Source: Pannonibacter sp. SL95
GTDB lineage: Bacteria; Pseudomonadota; Alphaproteobacteria; Rhizobiales; Stappiaceae
DNA: 64,000 nt
NCBI RefSeq assembly: GCF_026672425.1
Contig: NZ_JAPPRC010000003.1
Span: forward strand, 1,036,501-1,100,500
Direction: 5' to 3'
Shown: positions 16,727 to 24,186 of the stretch, piece after piece
Numbering within the stretch: position 1 is the first letter of the stretch
Layout of the letters: every line of letters starts with the position of its first letter
Position numbers and translations under genes: made by a program
The notes under the pieces: model-generated
Databases searched by the model: none
Told to the model about the DNA's origin: nothing
What the model saw: only the letters and a program-made list of their open reading frames with translations

Positions 16727-16924
16727 TTAAACAGCCGGCCGGATGTGCAGGGCGATCAGTTCGGAGCGCGCCTGGTCCTCGGTCAGCTGCAAGATTTCGC
16801 CTGCGGCAACGCGCCGGCCGGCAACGCGCGGCGGCGCTGTGTCAGTCACGATGTAATCAGCAACGCCGGCCGGGGCGGGGCTGACAGGTGCAGGGGTGAC
16901 GGGCTCAGGGGACTTGCGGGTCAT
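16727..16924 (-). CDS. Small tail-module protein of unknown function
   Basis: It encodes 65 residues with a proline-rich head (MTRKSPEPVTPAPVSPAPAG). A compact part follows, ending VAAGEILQLTEDQARSELIA, that resembles the short domain seen in small tail/head accessory proteins with a G-E-x-hydrophobic-x-L-T pattern. It sits between V and W, where P2-like modules often carry a small extra gene. No function is known. Confidence 0.6.
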   Translation of the reverse strand: MTRKSPEPVTPAPVSPAPAGVADYIVTDTAPPRVAGRRVAAGEILQLTEDQARSELIALHIRPAV

Positions 16925-16961
16925 GGGTCAATACCTCTCGGTTTAGAGTGCGAATGGTCTC

Positions 16962-17495
16962 TCAGGCGGGTGGGCCAGTGAGCATGGGGCCAGGCGTGAT
17001 GTCCTTGTGTTTGTGCAAGTAGCCGGTGTCCACGCCGTTGTGCGTGACGTGGCTGCCTTCGATGTCGACGGCACCGTCGATCTTGACCGGCCCGACCAGG
17101 CGGATCTTGTCGGAGATCTCGATCCGGACATCGCCGCGCGCGATCACCGTGGTGTCGCTGGCCGTCGACGGGGCGGGATGGTCGCGGTCAAATGTGGCGG
17201 GCACGGCAATCGAGGCGGTGCCGATGGTGCCGGAGCCGGAGACCAGCCGCATCTGCTCGCCGATGGCCGGCTCGCTGTGGATCGACAGCGCGCCGACGCC
17301 GGGCTCCTGCCAGCGCACCCAGGGCGATAGCACCGGCCGGCCCTTGGCATCCTGGCCGAGTTTGAGCCGCAGGCGGCGCTTGGCCGGATCGACTTCGTGC
17401 ACCTTGCCGGTGAGGTCGGCCATGGCCAGCCGGCGCTCGATCGTCGCCATCGCCGCTGCCTGCCGGCGCAGCGCCAGGGCGTAGGGATCACGCAT
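16962..17495 (-). CDS. V: Baseplate assembly protein V (central spike)
   Basis: It encodes 177 residues from ATG 17495, which overlaps the end of the upstream gene. Residues about 25-90 form the OB domain (ADLTGKVHEVDPAKRRLRLK, then WVRWQEPGVGALSIHSEPAI and GEQMRLVSGSGTIGTASI). The C-terminus ends with HVTHNGVDTGYLHKHKDITP. The HxH motif near the C-terminus is the iron-binding tip of P2 gpV spikes. It forms the membrane-piercing trimer. A P2 tail gene here marks the join between Mu-type head genes and the P2-type tail module. Confidence 0.93.
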   Translation of the reverse strand: MRDPYALALRRQAAAMATIERRLAMADLTGKVHEVDPAKRRLRLKLGQDAKGRPVLSPWVRWQEPGVGALSIHSEPAIGEQMRLVSGSGTIGTASIAVPATFDRDHPAPSTASDTTVIARGDVRIEISDKIRLVGPVKIDGAVDIEGSHVTHNGVDTGYLHKHKDITPGPMLTGPPA

Positions 17496-18138
17496 CGCCG
17501 GCCTCGCTGTCATCGCTGTCCGGCACCTGCCGCGCCGGGATAAAGCGGGCGAGCTCGGCGAGATCCGCCGCAGTGTCATAGAGGATCAGCCCGGAGGCCT
17601 CGTCATAGCTGCCGGTCGCATCGGGCAGGATCGGCGCTCCGAGGTCGGCGATCACCTGCGTCCACGTCACCGCGTAGTACACCGTGCCCTGGGCCTGATC
17701 GCGGACCGTGAACATGGGCTTGAGCTCGGGCAGCGGCGAGGTCTCGGGCGGCAGGATCCCGGTGAGGCCCCAGGTGCTGGTCTCCATGTCGCCGAGGATC
17801 GCAAGCAGCCGCGAGCCGATGGCGAGGCCGACGGCCTCTTTTTCAACGCGCCGGCTGGCGACCACGCGGGCCTCGGCGACGACATAGGCGACCCACTCGA
17901 CGGCCAGGCAAAACGCGCCATCGACCATCGCGGTCTCGCGAATGCGGGTAAATCCGATGCCGACGCCGGGGGCCTGGACGACCGTCCTGGCGACGAGCTC
18001 CGAGATGTCGACCTTGCCCGGATGCGCCACGACGGAGACGCCGGTGATCAGCTCGCCGACGCGGCGCACGATGGCCGTCTGCGTCTGCGCCAGGCTGTCG
18101 GTTGCAATCAGGGTTTCGAGGGGTACCGGTGCGATCAC
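17488..18138 (-). CDS. Mu gp37-like protein (tail terminator position)
   Basis: It encodes 216 residues from a GTG at 18138 that overlaps the stop of gene G and follows GGAGG. It begins MIAPVPLETLIATDSLAQTQ and continues VVAHPGKVDISELVARTVVQ. DGAFCLAVEWVAYVVAEARV follows at about residue 75. This matches the Mu gp37 family, which sits after gp36/G in Mu and is thought to finish the tail end. It lies directly before the P2-type spike gene V. Confidence 0.78.
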   Translation of the reverse strand: MIAPVPLETLIATDSLAQTQTAIVRRVGELITGVSVVAHPGKVDISELVARTVVQAPGVGIGFTRIRETAMVDGAFCLAVEWVAYVVAEARVVASRRVEKEAVGLAIGSRLLAILGDMETSTWGLTGILPPETSPLPELKPMFTVRDQAQGTVYYAVTWTQVIADLGAPILPDATGSYDEASGLILYDTAADLAELARFIPARQVPDSDDSEAGDA

Positions 18139-18611
18139 AGGAGGCCTCCGAGAAAGTCGGTCACCAGTTCCAGGATCTCGGCCTCGTTGTCTGGCGAGAG
18201 ACCGACAAACGGCCGGGCCGGGATCGACACTTTCTGGGTAGTGACCATTCGGCCGCCGAGGTTGAACATCAGCGCCTTGGCATCTTTGGGCACAATCACC
18301 GCGCCCTCCTGGTGGACATGCGCGAACTCCCAGGACGCGCCCCATTCGGCCTCGGTGGCCGAGGCGCGCCAGGCGACAGAGGCCAGCAGATGCTGGCCGG
18401 TGGCGACGAGGACCGGCGTGCCGGCAGCGTTCGGGGGCCAGGGCGTCCCATCCGGGCCGGTCTTTTCGTCGGTGATGCGCCGGCGGGTCTGGCTCTCGCC
18501 GAGCGCGGCGATACCGGTCATCAGTTCTTCGGCATCAAAATCGAGGAGCGGGCGCAGCCGCTGCATCGCATCGGCCATGTCGCTCGCGTCAATGACGATC
18601 GAGACGCTCAT
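18135..18611 (-). CDS. G: Virion morphogenesis protein G
   Basis: It encodes 158 residues from ATG 18611, which overlaps the gp36 stop codon. Landmarks of the phage virion morphogenesis family (Mu G / P2 gpS) are FDAEELMTGIAALGESQTRR, RITDEKTGPDGTPWPPNAAG and the C-terminal IPARPFVGLSPDNEAEILEL. Members help complete or join head and tail. The order gp36-G-gp37 is unusual for Mu itself but common in Mu-like prophages. Confidence 0.9.
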   Translation of the reverse strand: MSVSIVIDASDMADAMQRLRPLLDFDAEELMTGIAALGESQTRRRITDEKTGPDGTPWPPNAAGTPVLVATGQHLLASVAWRASATEAEWGASWEFAHVHQEGAVIVPKDAKALMFNLGGRMVTTQKVSIPARPFVGLSPDNEAEILELVTDFLGGLL

Positions 18612-19069
18612 ATCCGGCCGAGCCGTTCGCGGGTGAAGATGCGGCCGGGCGAGGTCAGGATCACCTCGTTTGCACCGATCCCGTCGGCCTCGCCGGGCGT
18701 ACCGCTGTTGTTGCTGATCGCGCTTGTCAGCGCGCCCTTGCCGGCAGCGATTGCCTCCAGGCGTTTGATCGCGGCAGCATGGCGCTCCTTGATCGCCTCT
18801 GTGCAGCGCGAGAAATCCAGGGCGATCCGGAAAAACGCGATGTCGATGCAATAGAGGCGGAGCACGGCGAGCGAGGCCTCGTCCAGCTGCGCCAGCTCGG
18901 CGGCCGAGTAGCGGGCGGCGAGGATCGCCTGGATCTCGGCCGACGCATCGGTCAGGCCGCTGGTGATGCGCGCATCATCGCGCAGGCCCGTCTGTTCGTC
19001 GGCTGCGATCAGGGTCAGCTGATCCGGATAGCGGGCGTCGATGTCGGCGATGCTGGCGTAGAGTTGCAT
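18608..19069 (-). CDS. Mu gp36-like protein (DUF1320)
   Basis: It encodes 153 residues starting MQLYASIADIDARYPDQLTL. A conserved LRLYCIDIAFFRIALDFSRC helix lies near residues 75-95. This is the DUF1320 family, head-tail connector-like proteins encoded after the major head gene in Mu-like phages. It is mostly alpha-helical. The 140 bases before its start (19070-19210) hold no recognised feature. Confidence 0.9.
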   Translation of the reverse strand: MQLYASIADIDARYPDQLTLIAADEQTGLRDDARITSGLTDASAEIQAILAARYSAAELAQLDEASLAVLRLYCIDIAFFRIALDFSRCTEAIKERHAAAIKRLEAIAAGKGALTSAISNNSGTPGEADGIGANEVILTSPGRIFTRERLGRI

Positions 19070-19210
19070 GATCCTGTCCCATCAGATCTGCCACTGTTGA
19101 CCGAGGCTCAGCGTCTAGCGCTCTCATGACCTCGGCGGGGCTTCGGGGCATTCTCCGGTCAATCCGGCTTGTCCTCTCGCGGCGCTCCCCGACGAATTCC
19201 GGGTTGGTGC

Positions 19211-19579
19211 CTATTCGATTTCGACCAGGCGCACGGTGACGCGCAGCATCGGGTCATCGCGCAGGCGCTCAAGCGTAGCTTCGACATCAGGGCCGAGATC
19301 CGCCTCGCTCAAGGTGAGAGGTGCGGGGCCGAAGGCGATGCCGGCACGGCGGCGCGGGCCGGCCGGAGCCGAAACGTCATAGACCGGCACGGTGACGACG
19401 TCGGCCGGAGCGGCCGGTTCGGCGGCAGTCTCGGCCTGCGCCTCGGCCGGGGCGGTCTGTTCGGCCTCGGTCGCCGGAGCGCGCTCAACGGGAGCGCTGT
19501 TTTCCAGCGTCTCGACCGGAGTTTCAGCCGGAGCTTCAGCCGAGGTATCTGCCGGGGCCTTGCTGCGAATGCGGGTCAT
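19211..19579 (-). CDS. Mu gp35-like protein with long Ala/Pro/Glu-rich linker
   Basis: It encodes 122 residues from ATG 19579, placed 7 bases after AGGAG. An ATG six codons upstream is less well spaced. Residues about 5-65 are a low-complexity acidic Ala-Pro-Glu-Thr linker. The conserved end (RRAGIAFGPAPLTLSEADLG and RLRDDPMLRVTVRL) matches the short HI1506/gp35 family that follows gene T in Mu-like phages. Function is unknown. A structured RNA lies just before it. Confidence 0.75.
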   Translation of the reverse strand: MTRIRSKAPADTSAEAPAETPVETLENSAPVERAPATEAEQTAPAEAQAETAAEPAAPADVVTVPVYDVSAPAGPRRRAGIAFGPAPLTLSEADLGPDVEATLERLRDDPMLRVTVRLVEIE

Positions 19580-19611
19580 GGGGATCTCCTGAGCCATTGT
19601 CGATGTCTGTG

Positions 19612-19684
19612 CCGGGTTGTCGGGCGAGCGGGCGGCGCTCGCCGGAAAACCCGGCAGCCTGGCATTCTGCGGCCAGGCTGCCGG
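19612..19684 (-). ncRNA. Structured RNA element downstream of head gene T (Mu-gpT-DE-like)
   Basis: Between gpT (ends 19705) and the gp35-like gene two strong hairpins can form. One has a perfect 13-bp stem (19651-19663 with 19672-19684, loop 8). The other has an 8-bp stem (19623-19630 with 19636-19643, loop 5). The segment 19612-19618 (CCGGGTT) can pair with 19648-19654, which overlaps the first stem, so alternative folds are possible. A conserved RNA of this kind has been described downstream of gpT in Mu-like phages (Mu-gpT-DE). I infer membership from position and folding only. Confidence 0.6.
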
Positions 19685-19704
19685 CCAGTGCTGCGGTCGA
19701 TGGG

Positions 19705-20601
19705 CTACTGCAGCAACGGTGCCTGGATGATCGAAACGAGGTTCTGATCGATGTTGCTGGTCGCGCCGATCTGGGCCGGCAGCAGCAAGTCGCGGGCCTT
19801 GAACAGGTTGCCACTGCCAACGATCAGATGGGTCGGCCGGATGTTGAGCTTGCGCCCCTCATCGTCGGTGAAATTGGTCATGGCGGTGTAGGCAGCGCGC
19901 AGGTTTGCAGAATTGAGCTCGGCCTTGGAGCCGAAGGCCATCTGCCAGAACCCGTAGCCGGCCGCGACGCGCGCATCGACGCCATAGAGATACTGGTCGC
20001 GCATGAACACATGGTCGGAGGTGCTGGGGTCTTCTTTGCGCGCGAAATTGTAGTCGCGGCGCTTCTGGAAAACCCAGGGCTTCAGCGGCCGGCTGAGATC
20101 GGCGAGGATCCAGGCCTCGCCCGCTCCGGCCTGCATGTTCGAGACCGACACATGCGCGCCCTCCGGCCCGACCGGATGGTCCGTGTCGAAAAAATTCTGG
20201 CCGTCGTAGCAAACCTGGACGAAGCCCATGTTGACGAGCTCGAACAGGATCTCATCCGGGTGGCTCGCAGCCGACTGGCCCATCATTTCAAAACGCGGTC
20301 CGTAGAGGCCGAGACTATCGTCCTCGATATCGTCCCGCTCGACACCCACCGTCATCTCGAATTTGCGATTGCGGATCGAGTAGCCCTTGGCCGACAGCTG
20401 CTTGATGCGGCGGTCGCCGATCCACTCGCGCATTTTCGGCATGTCGCCGAGCCAGGAGTAGATCTCCTCGCGAGCCGTCGAGGTGATGACGGTCGCCAGC
20501 GAGGTATGAAGCGACGTCGAGCTGGCAAAGCCCCTCTGGTATGCGGTCTTGAAGCCCTTGAACGAGGCCTCGATAATTTCCGGCGTAATGACGCGAGGCA
20601 T
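19705..20601 (-). CDS. T: Major head subunit T
   Basis: It encodes 298 residues. It begins MPRVITPEIIEASFKGFKTA and has YSWLGDMPKMREWIGDRRIK, then VERDDIEDDSLGLYGPRFEM and QNFFDTDHPV, all hallmarks of Mu gpT (pfam Mu-like_gpT). It assembles into the icosahedral capsid (HK97-type fold). Length matches Mu gpT (305). It follows the protease/scaffold pair and the putative decoration protein in the same operon. Confidence 0.95.
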   Translation of the reverse strand: MPRVITPEIIEASFKGFKTAYQRGFASSTSLHTSLATVITSTAREEIYSWLGDMPKMREWIGDRRIKQLSAKGYSIRNRKFEMTVGVERDDIEDDSLGLYGPRFEMMGQSAASHPDEILFELVNMGFVQVCYDGQNFFDTDHPVGPEGAHVSVSNMQAGAGEAWILADLSRPLKPWVFQKRRDYNFARKEDPSTSDHVFMRDQYLYGVDARVAAGYGFWQMAFGSKAELNSANLRAAYTAMTNFTDDEGRKLNIRPTHLIVGSGNLFKARDLLLPAQIGATSNIDQNLVSIIQAPLLQ

Positions 20602-20628
20602 GTCTGGTATCCCTGATTGCGGCGAGGG

Positions 20629-21033
20629 TCAGAGACCGACGCGGACGAACACGATCCCGTCCTCAATGTCGACGATACGGCCGGCGACAGAGCGGGTGTT
20701 GGTGGCGGAGGTGCGGGCAACGGTTTGATCGTCGACGATGAAACAATCCGCGCCGATATCGCTGGCGGTCACAGCGTCGGCCGCGTGATTGGCAAAGCCG
20801 AACACGCCGCGCTCGATCGCAACACTGGCGGCACCGTTTGCGCCAGCGTTGACGACGGTGACACGGGACAGGCCGACGGCGCGCAGATTGACGGCGACGC
20901 GGCCGGGACAGGCCCAGCCTGCGTCCATCACGACGAGGCCGCCCTGGTAGATCGTGGTCGCGGCTTTGACCGGGACGGTGGCATTACGGCCCTCGATCTC
21001 GACGATCTTGCGGGCCTGTGTCAGTGCGGGCAT
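20629..21033 (-). CDS. Putative head decoration protein
   Basis: It encodes 134 residues, Gly/Ala/Val-rich with the repeated beta pattern of small capsid-decorating proteins (YQGGLVVMDAGWACPGRVAV, then GVFGFANHAADAVTASDIG and VAGRIVDIEDGIVFVRVGL). It lies between scaffold Z and major head T, where many Mu-like phages encode a decoration protein. The name is inferred. Confidence 0.68.
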   Translation of the reverse strand: MPALTQARKIVEIEGRNATVPVKAATTIYQGGLVVMDAGWACPGRVAVNLRAVGLSRVTVVNAGANGAASVAIERGVFGFANHAADAVTASDIGADCFIVDDQTVARTSATNTRSVAGRIVDIEDGIVFVRVGL

Positions 21034-21097
21034 CTCAGCCTCCGGGATAGGCCGGCGCGGCAGCGCGGGCCGGGTCAGTTGGGATCAGTCGGCTGCG

Positions 21098-21568
21098 TCA
21101 GGCAGCGGTCAGGCCATTGGCCTTGCGGTACTCGTCCTCGCTCAGACCCATCTGGCGCATGACCTCGCGATCCTCCGCGCTCAGGGTGGCGAGATCACCG
21201 GTCAGCTCACCGGCCGGGACCGTCTGGGCGTCGAGACGCGAGGGCGTCAGGGCCGCACCGAAAGTCTCGAGCAGCGCCTCGACCTGGGCGAGCCCCTCGG
21301 GCGTGGCGCAGAGCGCCTCATAGGCGGCACGCTGGGCCGGGACGATTTTGCGGGCCTTCAGCGCGCCCTCAAGCGTCGCGGCAACCTTGGCGTCATGCGC
21401 CGCCTTGTCGCGGGCTGCCAGGTCGGCCGTGAGCTGCGCGCAGCGCGCCAGCGCCTCGGCATGGACGGCCGGATCAACGCGGGCCTTGAGCGTGGTGATT
21501 GCCGAGAGGCAGGACGTTTCACCGGCATCGGGACTGAGGCCGAGGGCGAGGGCAATTTCCTTGGGCAT
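21098..21568 (-). CDS. Z: Nested scaffold protein Z (internal start in I)
   Basis: An ATG at 21568 is in frame inside I, preceded at 8 bases by a perfect AGGAG. It starts a 156-residue product (MPKEIALALGLSPDAGE...) corresponding to the helical, charged scaffold part after a Pro/Ala-rich linker. Mu I/Z uses the same in-frame nested design, with Z as the scaffold. The internal ribosome site is visible in the sequence; expression is inferred. Confidence 0.75.
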   Translation of the reverse strand: MPKEIALALGLSPDAGETSCLSAITTLKARVDPAVHAEALARCAQLTADLAARDKAAHDAKVAATLEGALKARKIVPAQRAAYEALCATPEGLAQVEALLETFGAALTPSRLDAQTVPAGELTGDLATLSAEDREVMRQMGLSEDEYRKANGLTAA

Positions 21569-22084
21569 GTTGTGCTCCTGAGGTGAGGGATCAGCCGAGG
21601 CAACGGCGGGCATGGACACGGCCGGGGCCGCAACCAGGGCGGCCGAATGCAGCCAGATCGCCCGCTTGGTATCGTCGAGCTGCAGGACCGGCGAAATGTA
21701 GCGGTGGGTGCGGGCGGTGAGGATGCGCAGGCCCTCATCGAGCCAGTCGACCGCGCCATAGAGACCATCGGCGCGGGCTTCGAGCTGCGTTACCCAGCCG
21801 ACAGCCGGAGCAGCCTCGCCGGCAGCTGCCCGTCTGACCGTCGCATGATCGAGATCGATCGGCAGATGGACGCCATCTGCAGCAAACCGCGCGACCAGCA
21901 CCTCCGGGTCGACATCGAACACACGGCCGTCGCGCGCGGTGAACCGGCCGCGCGGCGCGATCTTGATCGATGCCGGTCCGGCCTGCCGGGCAACCGCATC
22001 CGGGTCGGCGGCGAATGCGTCGACGACCGTCAGGCCGGATGCCATTTCGGCGGAGAGGCAGTGGAGGGAGCGCGGTGTCATCAT
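21098..22084 (-). CDS. I: Mu I-type prohead protease
   Basis: It encodes 328 residues. The N-terminal protease domain includes RGRFTARDGRVFDVDPEVLV, LPIDLDHATVRRAAAGEAAP and VGWVTQLEARADGLYGAVDW, then a YISPVLQLDD stretch, as in Mu gene I (pfam10123). The C-terminal half is a helical scaffold region that is also made alone from an internal start (Z). The protease matures the prohead and removes scaffold. A 16-bp dyad (22120-22135) lies 36 bases before the start and may be the site of a late activator (compare PI of Mu). Confidence 0.9.
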   Translation of the reverse strand: MMTPRSLHCLSAEMASGLTVVDAFAADPDAVARQAGPASIKIAPRGRFTARDGRVFDVDPEVLVARFAADGVHLPIDLDHATVRRAAAGEAAPAVGWVTQLEARADGLYGAVDWLDEGLRILTARTHRYISPVLQLDDTKRAIWLHSAALVAAPAVSMPAVASADPSPQEHNMPKEIALALGLSPDAGETSCLSAITTLKARVDPAVHAEALARCAQLTADLAARDKAAHDAKVAATLEGALKARKIVPAQRAAYEALCATPEGLAQVEALLETFGAALTPSRLDAQTVPAGELTGDLATLSAEDREVMRQMGLSEDEYRKANGLTAA

Positions 22085-22119
22085 GCGGCGACAGTGCCAC
22101 GCGACACGGCAAGCGCCTG

Positions 22120-22135
22120 GCTGACAGCTGTCAGC
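22120..22135. promoter_or_regulatory. 16-bp dyad GCTGAC-AGCT-GTCAGC upstream of protease/head operon
   Basis: This perfect palindrome is centred about 43 bases before the I start. An identical 16-mer lies before the endolysin gene (30373-30388), and one with the same half-sites and spacing lies before the sheath gene (11185-11200). In Mu, the late activator C binds before lys, I and P. Recurrence at equivalent places suggests an activator site for the Mor-type protein encoded here. Confidence 0.65.
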
Positions 22136-22286
22136 AGCGCGAAATCAGGGGCAGCGATTTTTGGGAAAGGGTCGCGGGGCGAACAGCGTCTCGTCCGGCG
22201 ATGCCCTCATCTAACGCGGGACGGGGGCGAGGATCAAGAGCCGTTCAAAATTTGAAGCGGATTTGAAGCCCTTGGGCGCGATTTAA

Positions 22287-22311
22287 AGCCCCCGGCGCTA
22301 TGGCGGGGGCT
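22287..22311 (-). terminator. GC-rich hairpin between protease I and the 22375 gene
   Basis: AGCCCCC and GGGGGCT form a 7-bp perfect stem around an 11-base loop. On the minus strand it is followed by TTTAAAT, so it could stop transcripts coming from F before the I operon. No other feature was seen in 22136-22374 apart from a TATAAA box near 22344 that could serve the plus-strand gene. Confidence 0.5.
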
Positions 22312-22374
22312 CCGAGGGGCTTCTCGCGCGTCTGTGGCCCTCGTATAAAGGGGCCAGTTGACCGGAGCCTGACC

Positions 22375-22815
22375 ATGATCCGCCGCCTCGCCACCGCTGT
22401 GTTTGCCGCCGCCGTTCTCGCCCTGCCGATCCCTGTGCCCGCTGCAGCCGCATCGGACTGGCCGACGGCGGAGACCTATCTGAACATCATGGGGTGCAAG
22501 ACCACCGCGGCTACATGCGAGGTCAGCAAAAGCGACTGGAGCAAGAACTATTCAGACGCGATACGCGGGGACTATCAGGCACAGCGGAATGTTGCCTATT
22601 GCCTGTCGACAGGCTGCGACGGCGCCATTTTGCCGAACCCGCAGCTCGGTTGCGCTTGGCGCTTTGTGATCTTGGAGAGCGGGCATTTGCTCGCCGGGAA
22701 CATGGATCTCTCCGCCTTGCGTGCGTTCTGCTCCCAACCTTATGTCGATGATGCTGGGGTCGCTCTGTCAAAGGCACAAGCCGTTCGGATGTTGCAGATG
22801 CTCGGCAATCGTTGA
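22375..22815 (+). CDS. Exported Sel1-like protein, opposite-strand prophage cargo
   Basis: From ATG 22375 the product has 146 residues. It begins with a signal peptide (MIRRLATAVFAAAVLALPIP, cleavage near AAAA-S). The mature part has six cysteines and contains GDYQAQRNVAYCLSTGC, then NPQLGCAWRFVILESGH. These resemble Sel1/TPR-like repeats common in exported proteins of Hyphomicrobiales. It lies between F and I on the strand opposite to the late genes, so it is probably expressed in the lysogen. Possible roles include host envelope change or superinfection exclusion. It may have been acquired from a host genome. Confidence 0.72.
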   Translation: MIRRLATAVFAAAVLALPIPVPAAAASDWPTAETYLNIMGCKTTAATCEVSKSDWSKNYSDAIRGDYQAQRNVAYCLSTGCDGAILPNPQLGCAWRFVILESGHLLAGNMDLSALRAFCSQPYVDDAGVALSKAQAVRMLQMLGNR

Positions 22816-22846
22816 TGTGTTGGTGGCAGCTTGCTATTCTGCAGTA

Positions 22847-22926
22847 GCGCGGCGGAGAAGTCCGTAGCCCACGATGGCCCTTGGGGGAGCCGGGTCAAGC
22901 CCCGGAAGCGGTCCCCCCCGCCGCGC
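22847..22926. other. Highly structured GC-rich intergenic element
   Basis: Three nested pairings fit one fold: outer GCGCGGCGG (22847-22855) with CCGCCGCGC (22918-22926), middle GGGGGA with TCCCCC, and inner CCGGG with CCCGG. It sits between the stop of the plus-strand gene at 22815 and the stop of F at 22942, two convergent genes. It may be a two-way terminator, and TTTAT follows the outer stem on the plus strand. It could also be a structured RNA. Confidence 0.5.
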
Positions 22927-22941
22927 GTTTATCCCTTACCG

Positions 22942-24186
22942 TCAGTCCCAGGGCCAGCTCAGGCCAGCGCGCGTGATCTGCTTGCGCAGCTCGCTCTCGC
23001 CCTTTTGGTGCAGCGAGTTGGCGCGTAAATAGCCGTTGGCCGAAACCGCCACAAACGACCGCCAGATCGTCTTTCCGATCCGGTGCAGGACCGTGCGAAC
23101 ACGGGTGTCTCCACCGATGTCAGGCAGGATTGCACCCTCGGTCAGGATCTGCGGCAGCAACGCAAAGTCATCGACTGACATTTTGTGCCGCTCGATCCGG
23201 ACCGTGATCGCCTCGCTGGTGATCGAGATCACCGGCGACACAGCCCCGAGCTCGGCCGCCAGGGCCGGATTGTGCCCGGCCGGCAACCAGACTTTTTCCG
23301 GCAGCAGCGGCGCGAGCCGCAAATAGGGATCAGCCCAGAGCTCGGTCAGCACGCGATTTGCGTCGACCGGCGCGGCCTCGGCGAGCTGCGCCTCCAGATT
23401 GGCGATCAGCGTCGACGCGCGGGCGAGGCCCGGATTGGTGTGCCAGCCCGGATCGATGCCGGCCGGGATGCTGGACCGCTCGCCCGTGCGGCGGTTGATG
23501 ACGTCAACCGGAGGGCCGAGATCTGGCGCAGTGTCACGGTACTCGATCGTGATGTCGGAGCCGTCCGGGTTGCGGCCGATGACACGCGTTGTGCCGATGA
23601 GGCGCTCGGCCTCTCGCGCCGAGATCATCCGCACCTGGCATTTGCAGCCCCAGCCGTTGGGCGGCCAGTAGCTGCGCCAGAACGGGTGATCGACCGGCAG
23701 GATGGTGCCGACCAGGGCGCGGTGTTCGGGCCGGGGATCGCTGCTCGTCGTTGCCACATAGAGCGCATAGGGGAGGATTTTTTTCGACCGCTGCGCGCGC
23801 TCCCATTGCCCGGCCGAGCGGGCGGAATTGACGTTCGACCAGAATATGGTCTTGGGCCGGCGCGGGTTGGAGAAATCCACCCGCACCGGGTCATCCTGGC
23901 CGGTCGGGTCCATGACCAGGCGCGGCCCCCACCAGCCGAGTTTCGTCAGCTCCGCCTGGATCAGCGGCCGCCAGCTGTCGATGCCTTGGCCATCGGAGAG
24001 CGCCTGCGAGATCGTGCGACGAAACGCGTTGAGGAGATCAAGTTCGGTCGCCTTGGCGACGGTAAAGCGATACGCGTGCTCCTCGGCCCAGACGTCGAGC
24101 CAGGAGAACGCCGGCCGGTTGCTCTTGCCGTCGAAATAGCCGGTCACCTCGGGAGGGGGCGCAAAGCCGCGCGTGGGGCTTGGCAT
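22942..24186 (-). CDS. F: Head morphogenesis protein F (gp30)
   Basis: It encodes 414 residues. The start MPSPTRGFAPPPEVTGYFDG and WLDVWAEEHAYRFTVAKATE lead into the Mu F / SPP1 gp7 core (ARSAGQWERAQRSKKILPYA, then RPEHRALVGTILPVDHPFWR and NGWGCKCQVRMISAREAERL). Mu F is a minor capsid protein that enters the prohead with the portal. The C-terminal part, after residue 290, contains a GDTRVRTVLHRIG segment of unknown role. The gene abuts the portal gene (overlap at 24186). Confidence 0.92.
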   Translation of the reverse strand: MPSPTRGFAPPPEVTGYFDGKSNRPAFSWLDVWAEEHAYRFTVAKATELDLLNAFRRTISQALSDGQGIDSWRPLIQAELTKLGWWGPRLVMDPTGQDDPVRVDFSNPRRPKTIFWSNVNSARSAGQWERAQRSKKILPYALYVATTSSDPRPEHRALVGTILPVDHPFWRSYWPPNGWGCKCQVRMISAREAERLIGTTRVIGRNPDGSDITIEYRDTAPDLGPPVDVINRRTGERSSIPAGIDPGWHTNPGLARASTLIANLEAQLAEAAPVDANRVLTELWADPYLRLAPLLPEKVWLPAGHNPALAAELGAVSPVISITSEAITVRIERHKMSVDDFALLPQILTEGAILPDIGGDTRVRTVLHRIGKTIWRSFVAVSANGYLRANSLHQKGESELRKQITRAGLSWPWD

